Under the pieces are notes generated by a model that made no database searches, was not told where the DNA came from, and was given only the letters and a program-made list of their open reading frames with translations. A DNA stretch of 64,000 bases from positions 62,001 through 126,000 of the forward strand of contig JADZEX010000014.1 in assembly GCA_020850355.1 (NCBI GenBank). The letters run 5' to 3'. The DNA is from Fimbriimonadaceae bacterium. GTDB taxonomy: Bacteria; Armatimonadota; UBA10988. Positions 41,035-48,801 of the stretch are shown in pieces. Both the position numbers and the translations under genes were made by a program. How positions within the stretch are numbered: the first letter of the stretch is position 1; each line of letters begins with the position of its first letter.

Positions 41035-43167
41035 TCAGCCGGCCGGCCCGTTGCCCTGGCCGGGGCCGGTCACGGCGGTGACGCTGCCGTCGTGGGCGCC
41101 TACGTACAACGTGCCGCCGGCCGGCTGAGCGCCGCCCATCAGCCACGAGCCGGGCGCCGCGCGGTACTGCCAGCGCAGCTTGCCGCTGGCCGGGTCGACC
41201 GCCGAGACCAGGCCGCTGTCGCTGCTGAAGGCGACCAGCCCGTCGCGCTCGACCGGCGGGACCGGCAGGAACCCGCCGGGCAGCGGTGTCGACCAGAGTG
41301 GCTCACCGCGGGCGTCGAGCTTGGTCAGCCGGCTGCCGCCCTGGCCTGCCTGGCGCAGGTAGATGGCCCGGCCGTCGGCGCTCAGGGCGGCCGCGCCGAC
41401 CTGGGCGCGCTTGCCAAGCACCTGCCCGTCGGTGGCATCCCAGAGGCCCATCTGGTAGGCCCGGTCGGGCCCGTAGACCCGCCCCGCGAGCACCACTGGG
41501 GCGCAGTCGGCCGGCGCGTAGTAGGGCGCCACACCCGGCGCGCTGCCGCTGCTGCCGGCGCCGGGCACGCGCCAGAGCAGCTTGCCATCGGTGCGATTGA
41601 ACGCCTGCACGTAGGTGTCCCAACTGCCCAGGTAGAGCCGCGCACCGCTCGCCACGACGGCCGTCTCGATGGTATAGCTGGCCAACGGCTGCTGCCAGCG
41701 CCGGCGGCCGCTGACCAGGTCGACCGCGGTGACCGCGCCATCGATCCCGCCAACCACCACCAGGTCACCACTGACGGTTGCCGGTGCCACCAGCGGGCGA
41801 CCGCAGTCGTGCTGCCAACGGACCTGGCCGTTGCGGCCCAAGGCGCTCAGTCGGCCGTCAGTGGCGGCCAGCAGCAGCGTGTTGCCGTGCTGGCGGACGC
41901 CGCCGATCACCTCGCCGCCGGCTCGCCAGGTCCATTGCGTGCCGCCGTCGCGGCGCCGCAGGGCCTGCAGCAGACCGTCCTGGGTGCAGGCGTAGACCTG
42001 CTCCGCGTCGACCGCCAGCGCACCGCGCAGGCTGCCCGGAAGGACCCGCCGCCAGACCGCCTCGGCGCCGCCGGGCAACCGCCGGGTGAACTCCCGCGTC
42101 GCCACCCGCCGCCGCTCGCCCTGGCTCAGGAGGAGCCGCACCACGTACCGCCCCGGTGGCGCGTCGCGCAGCGGCAGGTCCGCGCTCCAGGTGTCGCCCG
42201 CCCGGCGCAGCGATTGCGGCTCGCCGCTCAGACCGACCGCGGTACCGCTGGCGCCGGCCGCGGCGGGCCAGTGGATGCGGACGGTGACCTGCTCGCCCTG
42301 CTGCGCCCGCTGACTCGACGGCTCGATCCAGCGCACCGCGGGCAGCGGCGTGGGGGCGGCCAGCGACTTGTCGAGCAGCTCCACGGACGCGGTCGGCTCG
42401 GCGTGCTTCTTGTAGGCGACCCGCAGGCGGCCGTCCCGCAGGTCGATCACCGCATAGCCCGCATTCCCGCCGACGCCCCCGGGGGCCTTGCCATCGAAGG
42501 TGCTGCCGCCCATCGTGGCGTCGTGGTCGCCGAACCGCAGCCGCCGCGCACTGTGGCCGTGACCGACCAGCCAGACCACCACGTTGTGCTCGGCGAGCGC
42601 TTCCAGCAGCCGGTCGGTGTCGTAGCCGCTGGCCCACTCGCTGCCCTGCAACGGGTGATGACAGACCAGCACCAGCGGCGTGCGGCGGTCGACCTGGGCC
42701 AGCAGCCGCCGCAGCCAGACCAACTCCTCGGCGGCGATGCTCGGCCGCGGGTCCTGCCGCGAGGCGGAGTCGAGCACGATCAGCCGCAGGCCGCCGTAGC
42801 TGAAGGTGTACGGTGGCGCCTGCCGCAGCCTGGCCAGCTCTGGCCGCAGCAGCCACCAGGTGTTGTCGTGGTTGCCGGGGGTGTGGTAGAGCGGGCGGTC
42901 GAAGCGCTCGAAGTAGCCGCGGAGCTTGGCCCAGGCGCCGCGCCCGGGGCCAAACTCGGTGAGGTCACCGGTCAACAGCGCGAAGGCCGGCCGCGGCGCG
43001 GTGAGGCCGTAGGGCTGCAGCGTGACGGCTGCTGCCGGCGACGCCGCGGCGACCACCGGCCCCGATCCCGGCACCGGACTGTGCAGGTCGCTGAGCTGCC
43101 AGAAGCTGAAGTCGGCGCCGCGGGCCAGGGGGGCACCCAGCAGCAGCAGCCAGAGCAGGCGACGCAT
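41035..43167 (-). CDS. secreted metallophosphoesterase with PQQ-like propeller
   Basis: 710 residues. Signal peptide MRRLLWLLLLGAPLARG; calcineurin-like metallophosphoesterase domain with WQLSDLHS, TGDLTEFG, PGNHDNTW, LVCHHPLQG and VGHGHSARR; a beta-sandwich (~265-370); and a C-terminal PQQ-like propeller with repeats such as GVYACTQDG-type blades (YACTQDGLLQALRRRDGG, TAVDLVSGRRRWQQPL, SAVDPASGKLRWQYR). The substrate is probably a phosphate ester outside the cell. The gene is 13 nt downstream of the second DUF6785 gene. Confidence 0.86.
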   Translation of the reverse strand: MRRLLWLLLLGAPLARGADFSFWQLSDLHSPVPGSGPVVAAASPAAAVTLQPYGLTAPRPAFALLTGDLTEFGPGRGAWAKLRGYFERFDRPLYHTPGNHDNTWWLLRPELARLRQAPPYTFSYGGLRLIVLDSASRQDPRPSIAAEELVWLRRLLAQVDRRTPLVLVCHHPLQGSEWASGYDTDRLLEALAEHNVVVWLVGHGHSARRLRFGDHDATMGGSTFDGKAPGGVGGNAGYAVIDLRDGRLRVAYKKHAEPTASVELLDKSLAAPTPLPAVRWIEPSSQRAQQGEQVTVRIHWPAAAGASGTAVGLSGEPQSLRRAGDTWSADLPLRDAPPGRYVVRLLLSQGERRRVATREFTRRLPGGAEAVWRRVLPGSLRGALAVDAEQVYACTQDGLLQALRRRDGGTQWTWRAGGEVIGGVRQHGNTLLLAATDGRLSALGRNGQVRWQHDCGRPLVAPATVSGDLVVVGGIDGAVTAVDLVSGRRRWQQPLASYTIETAVVASGARLYLGSWDTYVQAFNRTDGKLLWRVPGAGSSGSAPGVAPYYAPADCAPVVLAGRVYGPDRAYQMGLWDATDGQVLGKRAQVGAAALSADGRAIYLRQAGQGGSRLTKLDARGEPLWSTPLPGGFLPVPPVERDGLVAFSSDSGLVSAVDPASGKLRWQYRAAPGSWLMGGAQPAGGTLYVGAHDGSVTAVTGPGQGNGPAG

Positions 43168-43180
43168 CGCGGCCTCGCTT

Positions 43181-45166
43181 TCAGCCGAAGTAGACGATGT
43201 AGTTCTGGGTGACCTTCGGGAAGAAGATCGCCAGCGTGCCCCAGACCACTCCCGCGGCGAAGAAGTGGCCCAGCACGAGGCCCATGAAGGCCGGGATCAG
43301 CCGCCGGTAGAGACGGATCCCACCGGCTCGCAGGATCAGCTTCTTGAGCGCCCAGACGATCAGCGCTGAGCCCCAGATCGGCGCGCCGTAGGCGCTGGCC
43401 ATGGCGTAGCCCAGCGGATGCAACGGAAAGCCGACCAGCCGTACGCGGGCCGCCACCAGGCCGAGGGTGAACAACAGGCCGAACAGCCCGGCGCCGGTCT
43501 CGCCGAGGTGTGGTCGGCGGGCCTGCCCGCTGAGGATCTGCGCCACCGCCAGGTAGCCCTGATTCATCAACTTGGCGCGCCCGCCGCCGTTCTCGGCGTA
43601 GTCGGCACCCAACGCGTAGTAAGTGCTGAGGTGCACCCAGGCCGCCACGGCAAAGCCGAGGACACCGGCGTAGAGCAACGCCCAGGTCATCTGCCGCCGC
43701 GGCGTGCCACTGGTCTCGGCGAGGCGGAAGCTCTCGAGTTGCGAGGCCATGATCGAGTTCGGATAGTAACCCCGCGAGATCCAGGTGAAGCTGGCCAGCA
43801 CCACCAGCGGCTGGGCGTTGCCGCCGACCAGGAACGGCGACGACCCGAACAGCGAGTAGATCATCTTCTCCTGCTGCCAGAACGGGAACAGCCAGATCAT
43901 CGGCGCCCCGGTCTCGGCGCGGATCCGGCTGTAGACCAGCGCCACGGCGAAGACGAAGAAGAAGTACAGCACCGCCAGCGTGAGGCCCATGCCGGCCTGC
44001 AGGCAGACGAACAGTATGAACACCCCGCTGCCGCCCAGCAGCAGCAGGGCCTGCCGGTAGGGCAGCGGCTCGGCCTGGTCGTCGAACCGCTCACCGCGGC
44101 CCAGGAAGTTGGCCCAGACCTCGCGCAGCGCCGCCCGGCCGAGGTACAGCGAGACCAGCGTCAGCGCCACGAAGGCGCCCATCGACTGGCTCTGATCATA
44201 GGGGAAGGGCGCGGTCACGTCGACCAGGCCGGCGGCCGCTGCCACCACGCGGCTGCAGCGCAGGGCGAGGTAGCTGACCCAGATCGAGAAGGTCACCTCG
44301 GTGCTCATCAGATAGCCCAGCCCGACCAACTCGGGCCGCCAGGCGATCGACAGCGGGCGCAGCGCCGACCAGGGCCGCGCCTCCAGGCCGGCGCCGATGT
44401 TCAGCTCGCGGCCAAGCTGCGGGAAGGTCGGCATCCAGGCGTGGGTCATCTGCACCAGGTTGTAAAGCAGCGGCAGCGCGGCGCCCATCCAGAAGAACTG
44501 GTTCCGCAACAGCGGCGCCACCCCGCTGCCTTCGGGCGGGGCCAGCTCCTCAACCACCTGCATCAGCGGGAAGGTCAGCCGCTCGCGCTCGGTCCACTGC
44601 TTGCGGAAGATGGCGCTGAGCGCCAGCAGCGCCAGGTACAGCGCGCCCGCGAAGCAACCCCAGACCAGCAGGCCGGGCAGCCAGGCCTCCCACGGCACGC
44701 GCTGCGCATGACCCGCGAAGGCGGCGTCGATGACGCTCTCGGAGCGCGGCCCGAACCAGCGCGGCAGCCGCTCCCAGACCAGCGCCAACTGGTTCTCGGG
44801 CGTCTGGTAGTGCTGGGCGGCGACCATCATCGGCAGCAGCATGCGCATCATGCCGATGCTGCTGAAGAGCGGCGTCACGCTGACGATGGCGAAGATAACG
44901 AGAATCTCGCTACGATGGAGGCTTAACCGGGGACTGATTCGGGTCAGAATCGGATTCAGGACGGTCGCCAGAACGAGCACCGCCACCGCCGGGATCACGG
45001 GCACGCTCTCGCTGAGCTGCACGGCGTAGCCAATCAGCTCGGCCTCGCGGATCCAGGCGCCCGCCAGGACCGACAGAACGGTTGCCACGACCAGCGCCCG
45101 GAGCGTCACTCCGGACTCGGGAGGCGGAACGGCGACGGTGACGGCCGGTTGACCTGCGGAGACCAT
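43181..45166 (-). CDS. DUF6785/DUF6784-type membrane protein, second copy
   Basis: 661 residues, about 12 hydrophobic segments. WTERERLTFPLMQVVEELA, YSRIRAETGAPMIWLFPFWQ and the C-terminal PLHPLGYAMASAYGAPIWGS align in order with the paralogue at 21372-23342. Transport of an unknown compound is the usual guess. The ATG at 45166 follows a two-block leader element. It reads into the phosphoesterase/PQQ gene, whose product may process the transported compound. Confidence 0.85.
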   Translation of the reverse strand: MVSAGQPAVTVAVPPPESGVTLRALVVATVLSVLAGAWIREAELIGYAVQLSESVPVIPAVAVLVLATVLNPILTRISPRLSLHRSEILVIFAIVSVTPLFSSIGMMRMLLPMMVAAQHYQTPENQLALVWERLPRWFGPRSESVIDAAFAGHAQRVPWEAWLPGLLVWGCFAGALYLALLALSAIFRKQWTERERLTFPLMQVVEELAPPEGSGVAPLLRNQFFWMGAALPLLYNLVQMTHAWMPTFPQLGRELNIGAGLEARPWSALRPLSIAWRPELVGLGYLMSTEVTFSIWVSYLALRCSRVVAAAAGLVDVTAPFPYDQSQSMGAFVALTLVSLYLGRAALREVWANFLGRGERFDDQAEPLPYRQALLLLGGSGVFILFVCLQAGMGLTLAVLYFFFVFAVALVYSRIRAETGAPMIWLFPFWQQEKMIYSLFGSSPFLVGGNAQPLVVLASFTWISRGYYPNSIMASQLESFRLAETSGTPRRQMTWALLYAGVLGFAVAAWVHLSTYYALGADYAENGGGRAKLMNQGYLAVAQILSGQARRPHLGETGAGLFGLLFTLGLVAARVRLVGFPLHPLGYAMASAYGAPIWGSALIVWALKKLILRAGGIRLYRRLIPAFMGLVLGHFFAAGVVWGTLAIFFPKVTQNYIVYFG

Positions 45167-45173
45167 GGTAGGG

Positions 45174-45199
45174 AGTTCGGGCGACCGGCCCGGATCCCT
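45174..45199 (-). promoter_or_regulatory. two-block leader element, minus-strand N14 copy
   Basis: Minus strand: AGGGA (45199-45195), 14 nt, CCGAA (45180-45176). Ends 9-10 nt before the ATG of the DUF6785 gene. It is the only copy found on the minus strand. Confidence 0.5.
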
Positions 45200-45387
45200 G
45201 CCAGCGGGCCGAACGGGGCCCGGGCGCGGCTTGAGCGATTGGGATGGTGTCGCATTAACAGGTTCGTTACAGGGAGTCCGAGGATCTTCACAATGCTAGC
45301 CATCTGGCATGGCATTTGCACCTTGGCGATGGTACTCGTCGCACCGGGCCGAGCCGGGACGGCATCACAGAGAGAGACCGCGTGACC

Positions 45388-46041
45388 ATGCCGAGCTTGC
45401 AGATTCTAGCCTGGGGGCTGCTCCCCACGGTGGCGGTGGCGCTCTGGGAAGCGTCGCGGCGTCGCGCCGAGCGGCGTCGCGGCTTCTTGGCGCCGGTCTC
45501 GCCCGAGGGCATCCGGTGGACCCAGTACGCCGGCTGGGCCTACGTGCTCGGCTACGCCGCGCTGGCGATGGCCTCGTTCGACTCCCGCCATCGCGCGGTC
45601 GTGGCGACCATCAGCCTGGTCGTGGTGGTCGTCTGTACCGCCCTCACCTCGGGTCTCTTGCTGTGGTACCTCGGCTACCGTTACGGCAGCGAGACCCCGC
45701 GGCTGGCCGACCAGCGCGCCCACTGCTACCGCGCCCGCACCGCGCTGGTCCGGCGTAGTCGGCTGCTCGCGCGGGCCGCCTGGCACGGGCAGGGCGCCTG
45801 TGATCCCGCCTATCAGGCCGCCTGCCAGGAGCTGGTGGCGGCCTGCGATCAGCAGTTGCGCCGGCTGCAGGCCGCCCTGCGCACCGAAGCCTTCCTCCGC
45901 CGCGTGGCCCACCCGGCGGCTGCGCGGGTCGAGCTGGGTGCCTTGGACCGCGAGCAGCGCCGCCTGTTGGAGGGCGCCGCCGAACTGCTCGGCCTGACCG
46001 TCGCGGTCGCCCACGGCGATCCGGTGCCGGTCTGGTCCTGA
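45388..46041 (+). CDS. small membrane protein of unknown function
   Basis: 217 residues from ATG 45388 (GTG 45382 is an alternative). Two hydrophobic helices (about 1-20 and 60-110, VVATISLVVVVVCTALTSGLLL) are followed by a helical, Ala/Arg/Gln-rich cytoplasmic or periplasmic C-terminus with CQELVAACDQQLRRLQ. Not recognised. It begins after a 221-nt intergenic region and precedes the 5-formyltetrahydrofolate cyclo-ligase gene. No clear Shine-Dalgarno site. Confidence 0.6.
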   Translation: MPSLQILAWGLLPTVAVALWEASRRRAERRRGFLAPVSPEGIRWTQYAGWAYVLGYAALAMASFDSRHRAVVATISLVVVVVCTALTSGLLLWYLGYRYGSETPRLADQRAHCYRARTALVRRSRLLARAAWHGQGACDPAYQAACQELVAACDQQLRRLQAALRTEAFLRRVAHPAAARVELGALDREQRRLLEGAAELLGLTVAVAHGDPVPVWS

Positions 46042-46049
46042 CCGCGGCA

Positions 46050-46076
46050 AGGACCGCCGCGCCGGCTGGCGAAACC
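46050..46076 (+). promoter_or_regulatory. two-block leader element, exact N14 copy
   Basis: AGGAC (46050-46054), 14 nt, GCGAA (46069-46073), followed by ACC. Ends 10 nt before the cyclo-ligase ATG, leaving no room for a Shine-Dalgarno site between them. Confidence 0.6.
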
Positions 46077-46083
46077 CGCCGGC

Positions 46084-46671
46084 ATGACGTCCACCAAGCC
46101 GGAGCTGCGCCAGCACCTGCAAGCCCGTCGTGACGCCCTGGGCAGCGCCGAGCGCTCGGACGCCTCGCAGCGCATCGCTCAGCAGGTGATCACGCATCCG
46201 GTCTTCCTCCGTGCCGAAACTGTCTTCACCTACGCTTCGATGCGCCGAGAAGTTGACACGGCGCTGATTCTGGGCGCGGCGCTGGCCGCGGGCAAGACCG
46301 TCGCGGTGCCGGTGACGCACTGGGGTCAGCGCCGCCTGGCGGCGGTCTGGCTGCGCAGCCCGAGCGAGCTGCAGCCAGCGCGCTTCGGAGTCCCCGAACC
46401 GCCGCCCGACCGACAGGTCGAGCTGCCGCCGGAGTCGCTCGAGCTGGTGCTGGTCCCCGGCCTGGCCTTCGACCGGTGCGGCGTCCGGCTGGGCTATGGC
46501 GCTGGCCTGTTCGACCGTTTCCTGGCGACGCTCGAGCCAAGCTGCGCGCGCTGGGGGCTGGCCTACGAGCTGCAGTTGGTCGACGCGTTGCCGTGCGAGC
46601 CGCACGACCAGCGGCTCGACGCGGTGGTCACCGAGCAACGCTGGCTGGCGGTGGAGAATGCCCGTGAGTGA
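46084..46671 (+). CDS. 5-formyltetrahydrofolate cyclo-ligase family protein
   Basis: 195 residues. KPELRQHLQARRDAL and TVFTYASMRREVDT are at the N-terminal substrate side; LVPGLAFDRCGVRLGYGAGLFDRFL contains the family P-loop-like motif (GxRxGxGxGxYDR). It turns 5-formyl-THF into 5,10-methenyl-THF using ATP. The stop overlaps folB. Start chosen as ATG 46084, the first in frame. Confidence 0.88.
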   Translation: MTSTKPELRQHLQARRDALGSAERSDASQRIAQQVITHPVFLRAETVFTYASMRREVDTALILGAALAAGKTVAVPVTHWGQRRLAAVWLRSPSELQPARFGVPEPPPDRQVELPPESLELVLVPGLAFDRCGVRLGYGAGLFDRFLATLEPSCARWGLAYELQLVDALPCEPHDQRLDAVVTEQRWLAVENARE

Positions 46672-47020
46672 TCACATTCGGCTGCTGGGAATGCAGTTCT
46701 ACGCCCACCATGGGGTGGCCCCCGAGGAGCGTGAGCTGGGGCAGCGCTTCGAGATCGATGTCGACCTGGAACGCGACCTGCGCGCGGCCGGCGAGTCCGA
46801 TTACCTCCACGCCACCGTCAACTACGCCACGGTCTACGAGCAGGTCGCCGCGGCGATGACGCCGCCCTGTCTGCTGCTGGAGGCCTTGGCCGAACGGATC
46901 GCCGGGGCGCTGCTGGCGACGTCTGAACTGCGCGCCGTGACGGTCCGAGTCCGCAAGCCGGGCGTGCCGATCGGCGGGCTGCTGGCCTGTGCCGAGGTCG
47001 AGATTCGGCGCGAGGCCTGA
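46664..47020 (+). CDS. folB: dihydroneopterin aldolase
   Basis: 118 residues from the GTG at 46664, chosen because GGAG lies 7 nt before it; an ATG at 46658 would leave no spacing. FYAHHGVAPEERELGQRFEIDVDL and VNYATVYEQV are the family's substrate and catalytic regions; VRVRKPGVPIGG includes the catalytic Lys. It acts in tetrahydrofolate synthesis and overlaps the cyclo-ligase gene by 8 nt, consistent with a folate pair. Confidence 0.9.
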   Translation: MSDHIRLLGMQFYAHHGVAPEERELGQRFEIDVDLERDLRAAGESDYLHATVNYATVYEQVAAAMTPPCLLLEALAERIAGALLATSELRAVTVRVRKPGVPIGGLLACAEVEIRREA

Positions 47021-47030
47021 GGCGCCGCGG

Positions 47031-48374
47031 CTAGAGGATCACCTGGCCCTGGTCGGCCAGCGCCCGCCGTAGGGCGGCCGGGTCGACCTCCCCCACTTCG
47101 CCGTCGCACCGGGCGGCCAGCGCGCAGGCGGTGCCCGCGGCCTGGCCCATCTGGTTGGTGTTGACCATCACCCGCGCCGCGCCGAAGGCGCCCTGGTCGG
47201 CGTCGAGGCAGCGCCCGGCGACCAGCACGTTGCGCGCGTTGAGCGGCACCAGGCTGCGGTAGGGCACCTGGTAGAAGGTGGCGCAGTCCGACCCCGCTGC
47301 GCGCCAGCGGCCCTCCCGCGCCGTGCCGGTGGCGCTGACCTCGCGCTCGCGGCCGTCGAGGTAGCGGAAGGTGATCCCATCGCCGTCGGCGTGGTGGATG
47401 TCGACCGGGTAACAGCCGTTGGCGATGGCGTCGTCGAAGCGCGTTCCGGCCAACAGCTCGGACGCCTGCAGGCGATGTCGGCAGACCACCTGCCGGGTCT
47501 GCCGGATGCCGATCTGCGCCGGAATCCCCAGCAGGGCGACCTTGCTCGGATCGCCGACCTCGCGGCGGACCATTGTCAGCAGGTCCCGAATCTGGCGGCG
47601 GCCTTCGATCTCGGCGGCGGTCAACTGCTCGGCATCCGCGCAGTCGGCGCCGTGGACGCGCGTCCCGGCGACCATCGTGACGTCCTCACCGGGCACTTGC
47701 GCCGACCACAGGAAGCCCCGCCGGAGCGCCTCGGGGTGCCGCTCGTCGAAGACGATCGAGGCCAGGCCGCGACCGGCCAGGTGACGCAGGCCTTGGATCA
47801 GCGCACAGGCCGTGGGCGGTTGCACCTGCGGTGCGCGCCAGGTGGCGAAGCCGGCGCGATGCACCAGATCGGCGTCGCCCGAGGCATCCACGAAGTAGCG
47901 GCCGCGGATGGCGCGGCGGCCGGTCTTGTCCTCGATCACCACGGCGCTAACCCGCCCGTCGGCCACCACGGGGCTCACGAACCGGGTGTGCAGGAAGGGT
48001 CGCACCCCGGCCTCGACCACCAGGCGGTCCAACTCGACGGCCAGCTCGGCGGCCTGCAGCACGTAGTGGCGGTGGTCGTTGGGCTCGTGTACCAGCACCC
48101 CGTGGCGCGGTCGCAGCCGGTCGATCACCTCGGCCGAGAGCCCCGCCCAGATCGGTAGTCGGCCGGCGGTGTCGCTGTCGCGGTGCCAGATGCAGACCAG
48201 CCCGGCCGTGGCGACGCCCCCGAAGTAGGCGAGGCTCTCGACGAGCGCCACCGAGAGCCCCAGACGGGCCGCGGCCACCGCCGCGAAGACCCCGGTGCAA
48301 CTGCCACCGACGACCACCAGGTCGGCGTCGTGCACGACCGGCACCTCGCGCGCTGGTTCATGGATCGTGTCCAT
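47031..48374 (-). CDS. FAD-dependent oxidoreductase
   Basis: 447 residues from the ATG at 48374 with GGAG upstream. LVVVGGSCTGVFAAVAAARLG is the FAD-binding Rossmann motif; RYFVDASGDADLVHRAG and the C-terminal NVLVAGRCLDADQGAFGAARVMVN match the FAD_oxidored (PF12831) family of Planctomycetes/Armatimonadota. No signal peptide. The substrate is unknown. It follows a small zinc-ribbon gene on the same strand, with a hairpin between them. Confidence 0.87.
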   Translation of the reverse strand: MDTIHEPAREVPVVHDADLVVVGGSCTGVFAAVAAARLGLSVALVESLAYFGGVATAGLVCIWHRDSDTAGRLPIWAGLSAEVIDRLRPRHGVLVHEPNDHRHYVLQAAELAVELDRLVVEAGVRPFLHTRFVSPVVADGRVSAVVIEDKTGRRAIRGRYFVDASGDADLVHRAGFATWRAPQVQPPTACALIQGLRHLAGRGLASIVFDERHPEALRRGFLWSAQVPGEDVTMVAGTRVHGADCADAEQLTAAEIEGRRQIRDLLTMVRREVGDPSKVALLGIPAQIGIRQTRQVVCRHRLQASELLAGTRFDDAIANGCYPVDIHHADGDGITFRYLDGREREVSATGTAREGRWRAAGSDCATFYQVPYRSLVPLNARNVLVAGRCLDADQGAFGAARVMVNTNQMGQAAGTACALAARCDGEVGEVDPAALRRALADQGQVIL

Positions 48375-48407
48375 CGACGGCTCCGGAGGGGGCAGCCCAA
48401 ACCACGA

Positions 48408-48430
48408 CAGCCCGGCGCGGCGCCGGGCTG
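48408..48430 (-). terminator. 10-bp inverted-repeat hairpin between two minus genes
   Basis: A perfect 10-bp stem (48408-48417 with 48421-48430) with a 3-nt loop, 27 nt after the small zinc-ribbon gene and 34 nt before the oxidoreductase ATG. The minus strand has only a short T run after it, so it may be a terminator or attenuator. Confidence 0.55.
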
Positions 48431-48456
48431 TGCCAAAGGGAACGGTCGGCTGGCGG

Positions 48457-48651
48457 CTAGCCGGCGGCCTGGCCCTGGTCCTGGGCGACGCCTGCGCGCT
48501 CGCAGCAGAGGCGCACCATGCGGGTCTTGCCACGACCGACGACCACCAGTGCGACTTCGATCTCCTGACCGCAGAAGCGGCAGGTCTTGTTGACGTTGGC
48601 GCGCTGCTCGGCGCGGGCGGCCACGTTCGTCTTGGACATCTTGCCGGCCAT
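48457..48651 (-). CDS. small Cys-rich zinc-ribbon-like protein
   Basis: 64 residues. The N-terminus is basic (AGKMSKTNVAARAEQRANVN), then TCRFCGQEIEVALVVV and MVRLCCERAG, a CxxC...CC pattern likely to bind zinc. GGAG precedes the ATG. It resembles short zinc-ribbon proteins with RNA or ribosome contacts, but no family is assigned. It is followed by a strong hairpin, so it may be independently expressed. Confidence 0.6.
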   Translation of the reverse strand: MAGKMSKTNVAARAEQRANVNKTCRFCGQEIEVALVVVGRGKTRMVRLCCERAGVAQDQGQAAG

Positions 48652-48748
48652 GGAAACTCCTCAGGTGGATAGCCGTAGGGTACCACCGCCGCCGGCAGTC
48701 GTCAACGGGTTCGCCTCGCCCGCGGTTGCCGGCGGGCACCGCGGCCGC

Positions 48749-48776
48749 AGGACTTGCTGGTCGCCGCGGCGAACCT
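48749..48776 (+). promoter_or_regulatory. two-block leader element, N15 copy
   Basis: AGGAC (48749-48753), 15 nt, GCGAA (48769-48773). Ends 28 nt before the sulfatase ATG, which has GGAG upstream. Confidence 0.5.
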
Positions 48777-48801
48777 GGCAGCACTGTCCTGGAGCAGCGC
48801 C

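Noticed and set aside
45106-45321. Small minus-strand frame at 45106-45321
   Set aside because: It overlaps the DUF6785 start and the leader element and has no ribosome site; not supported as a gene.
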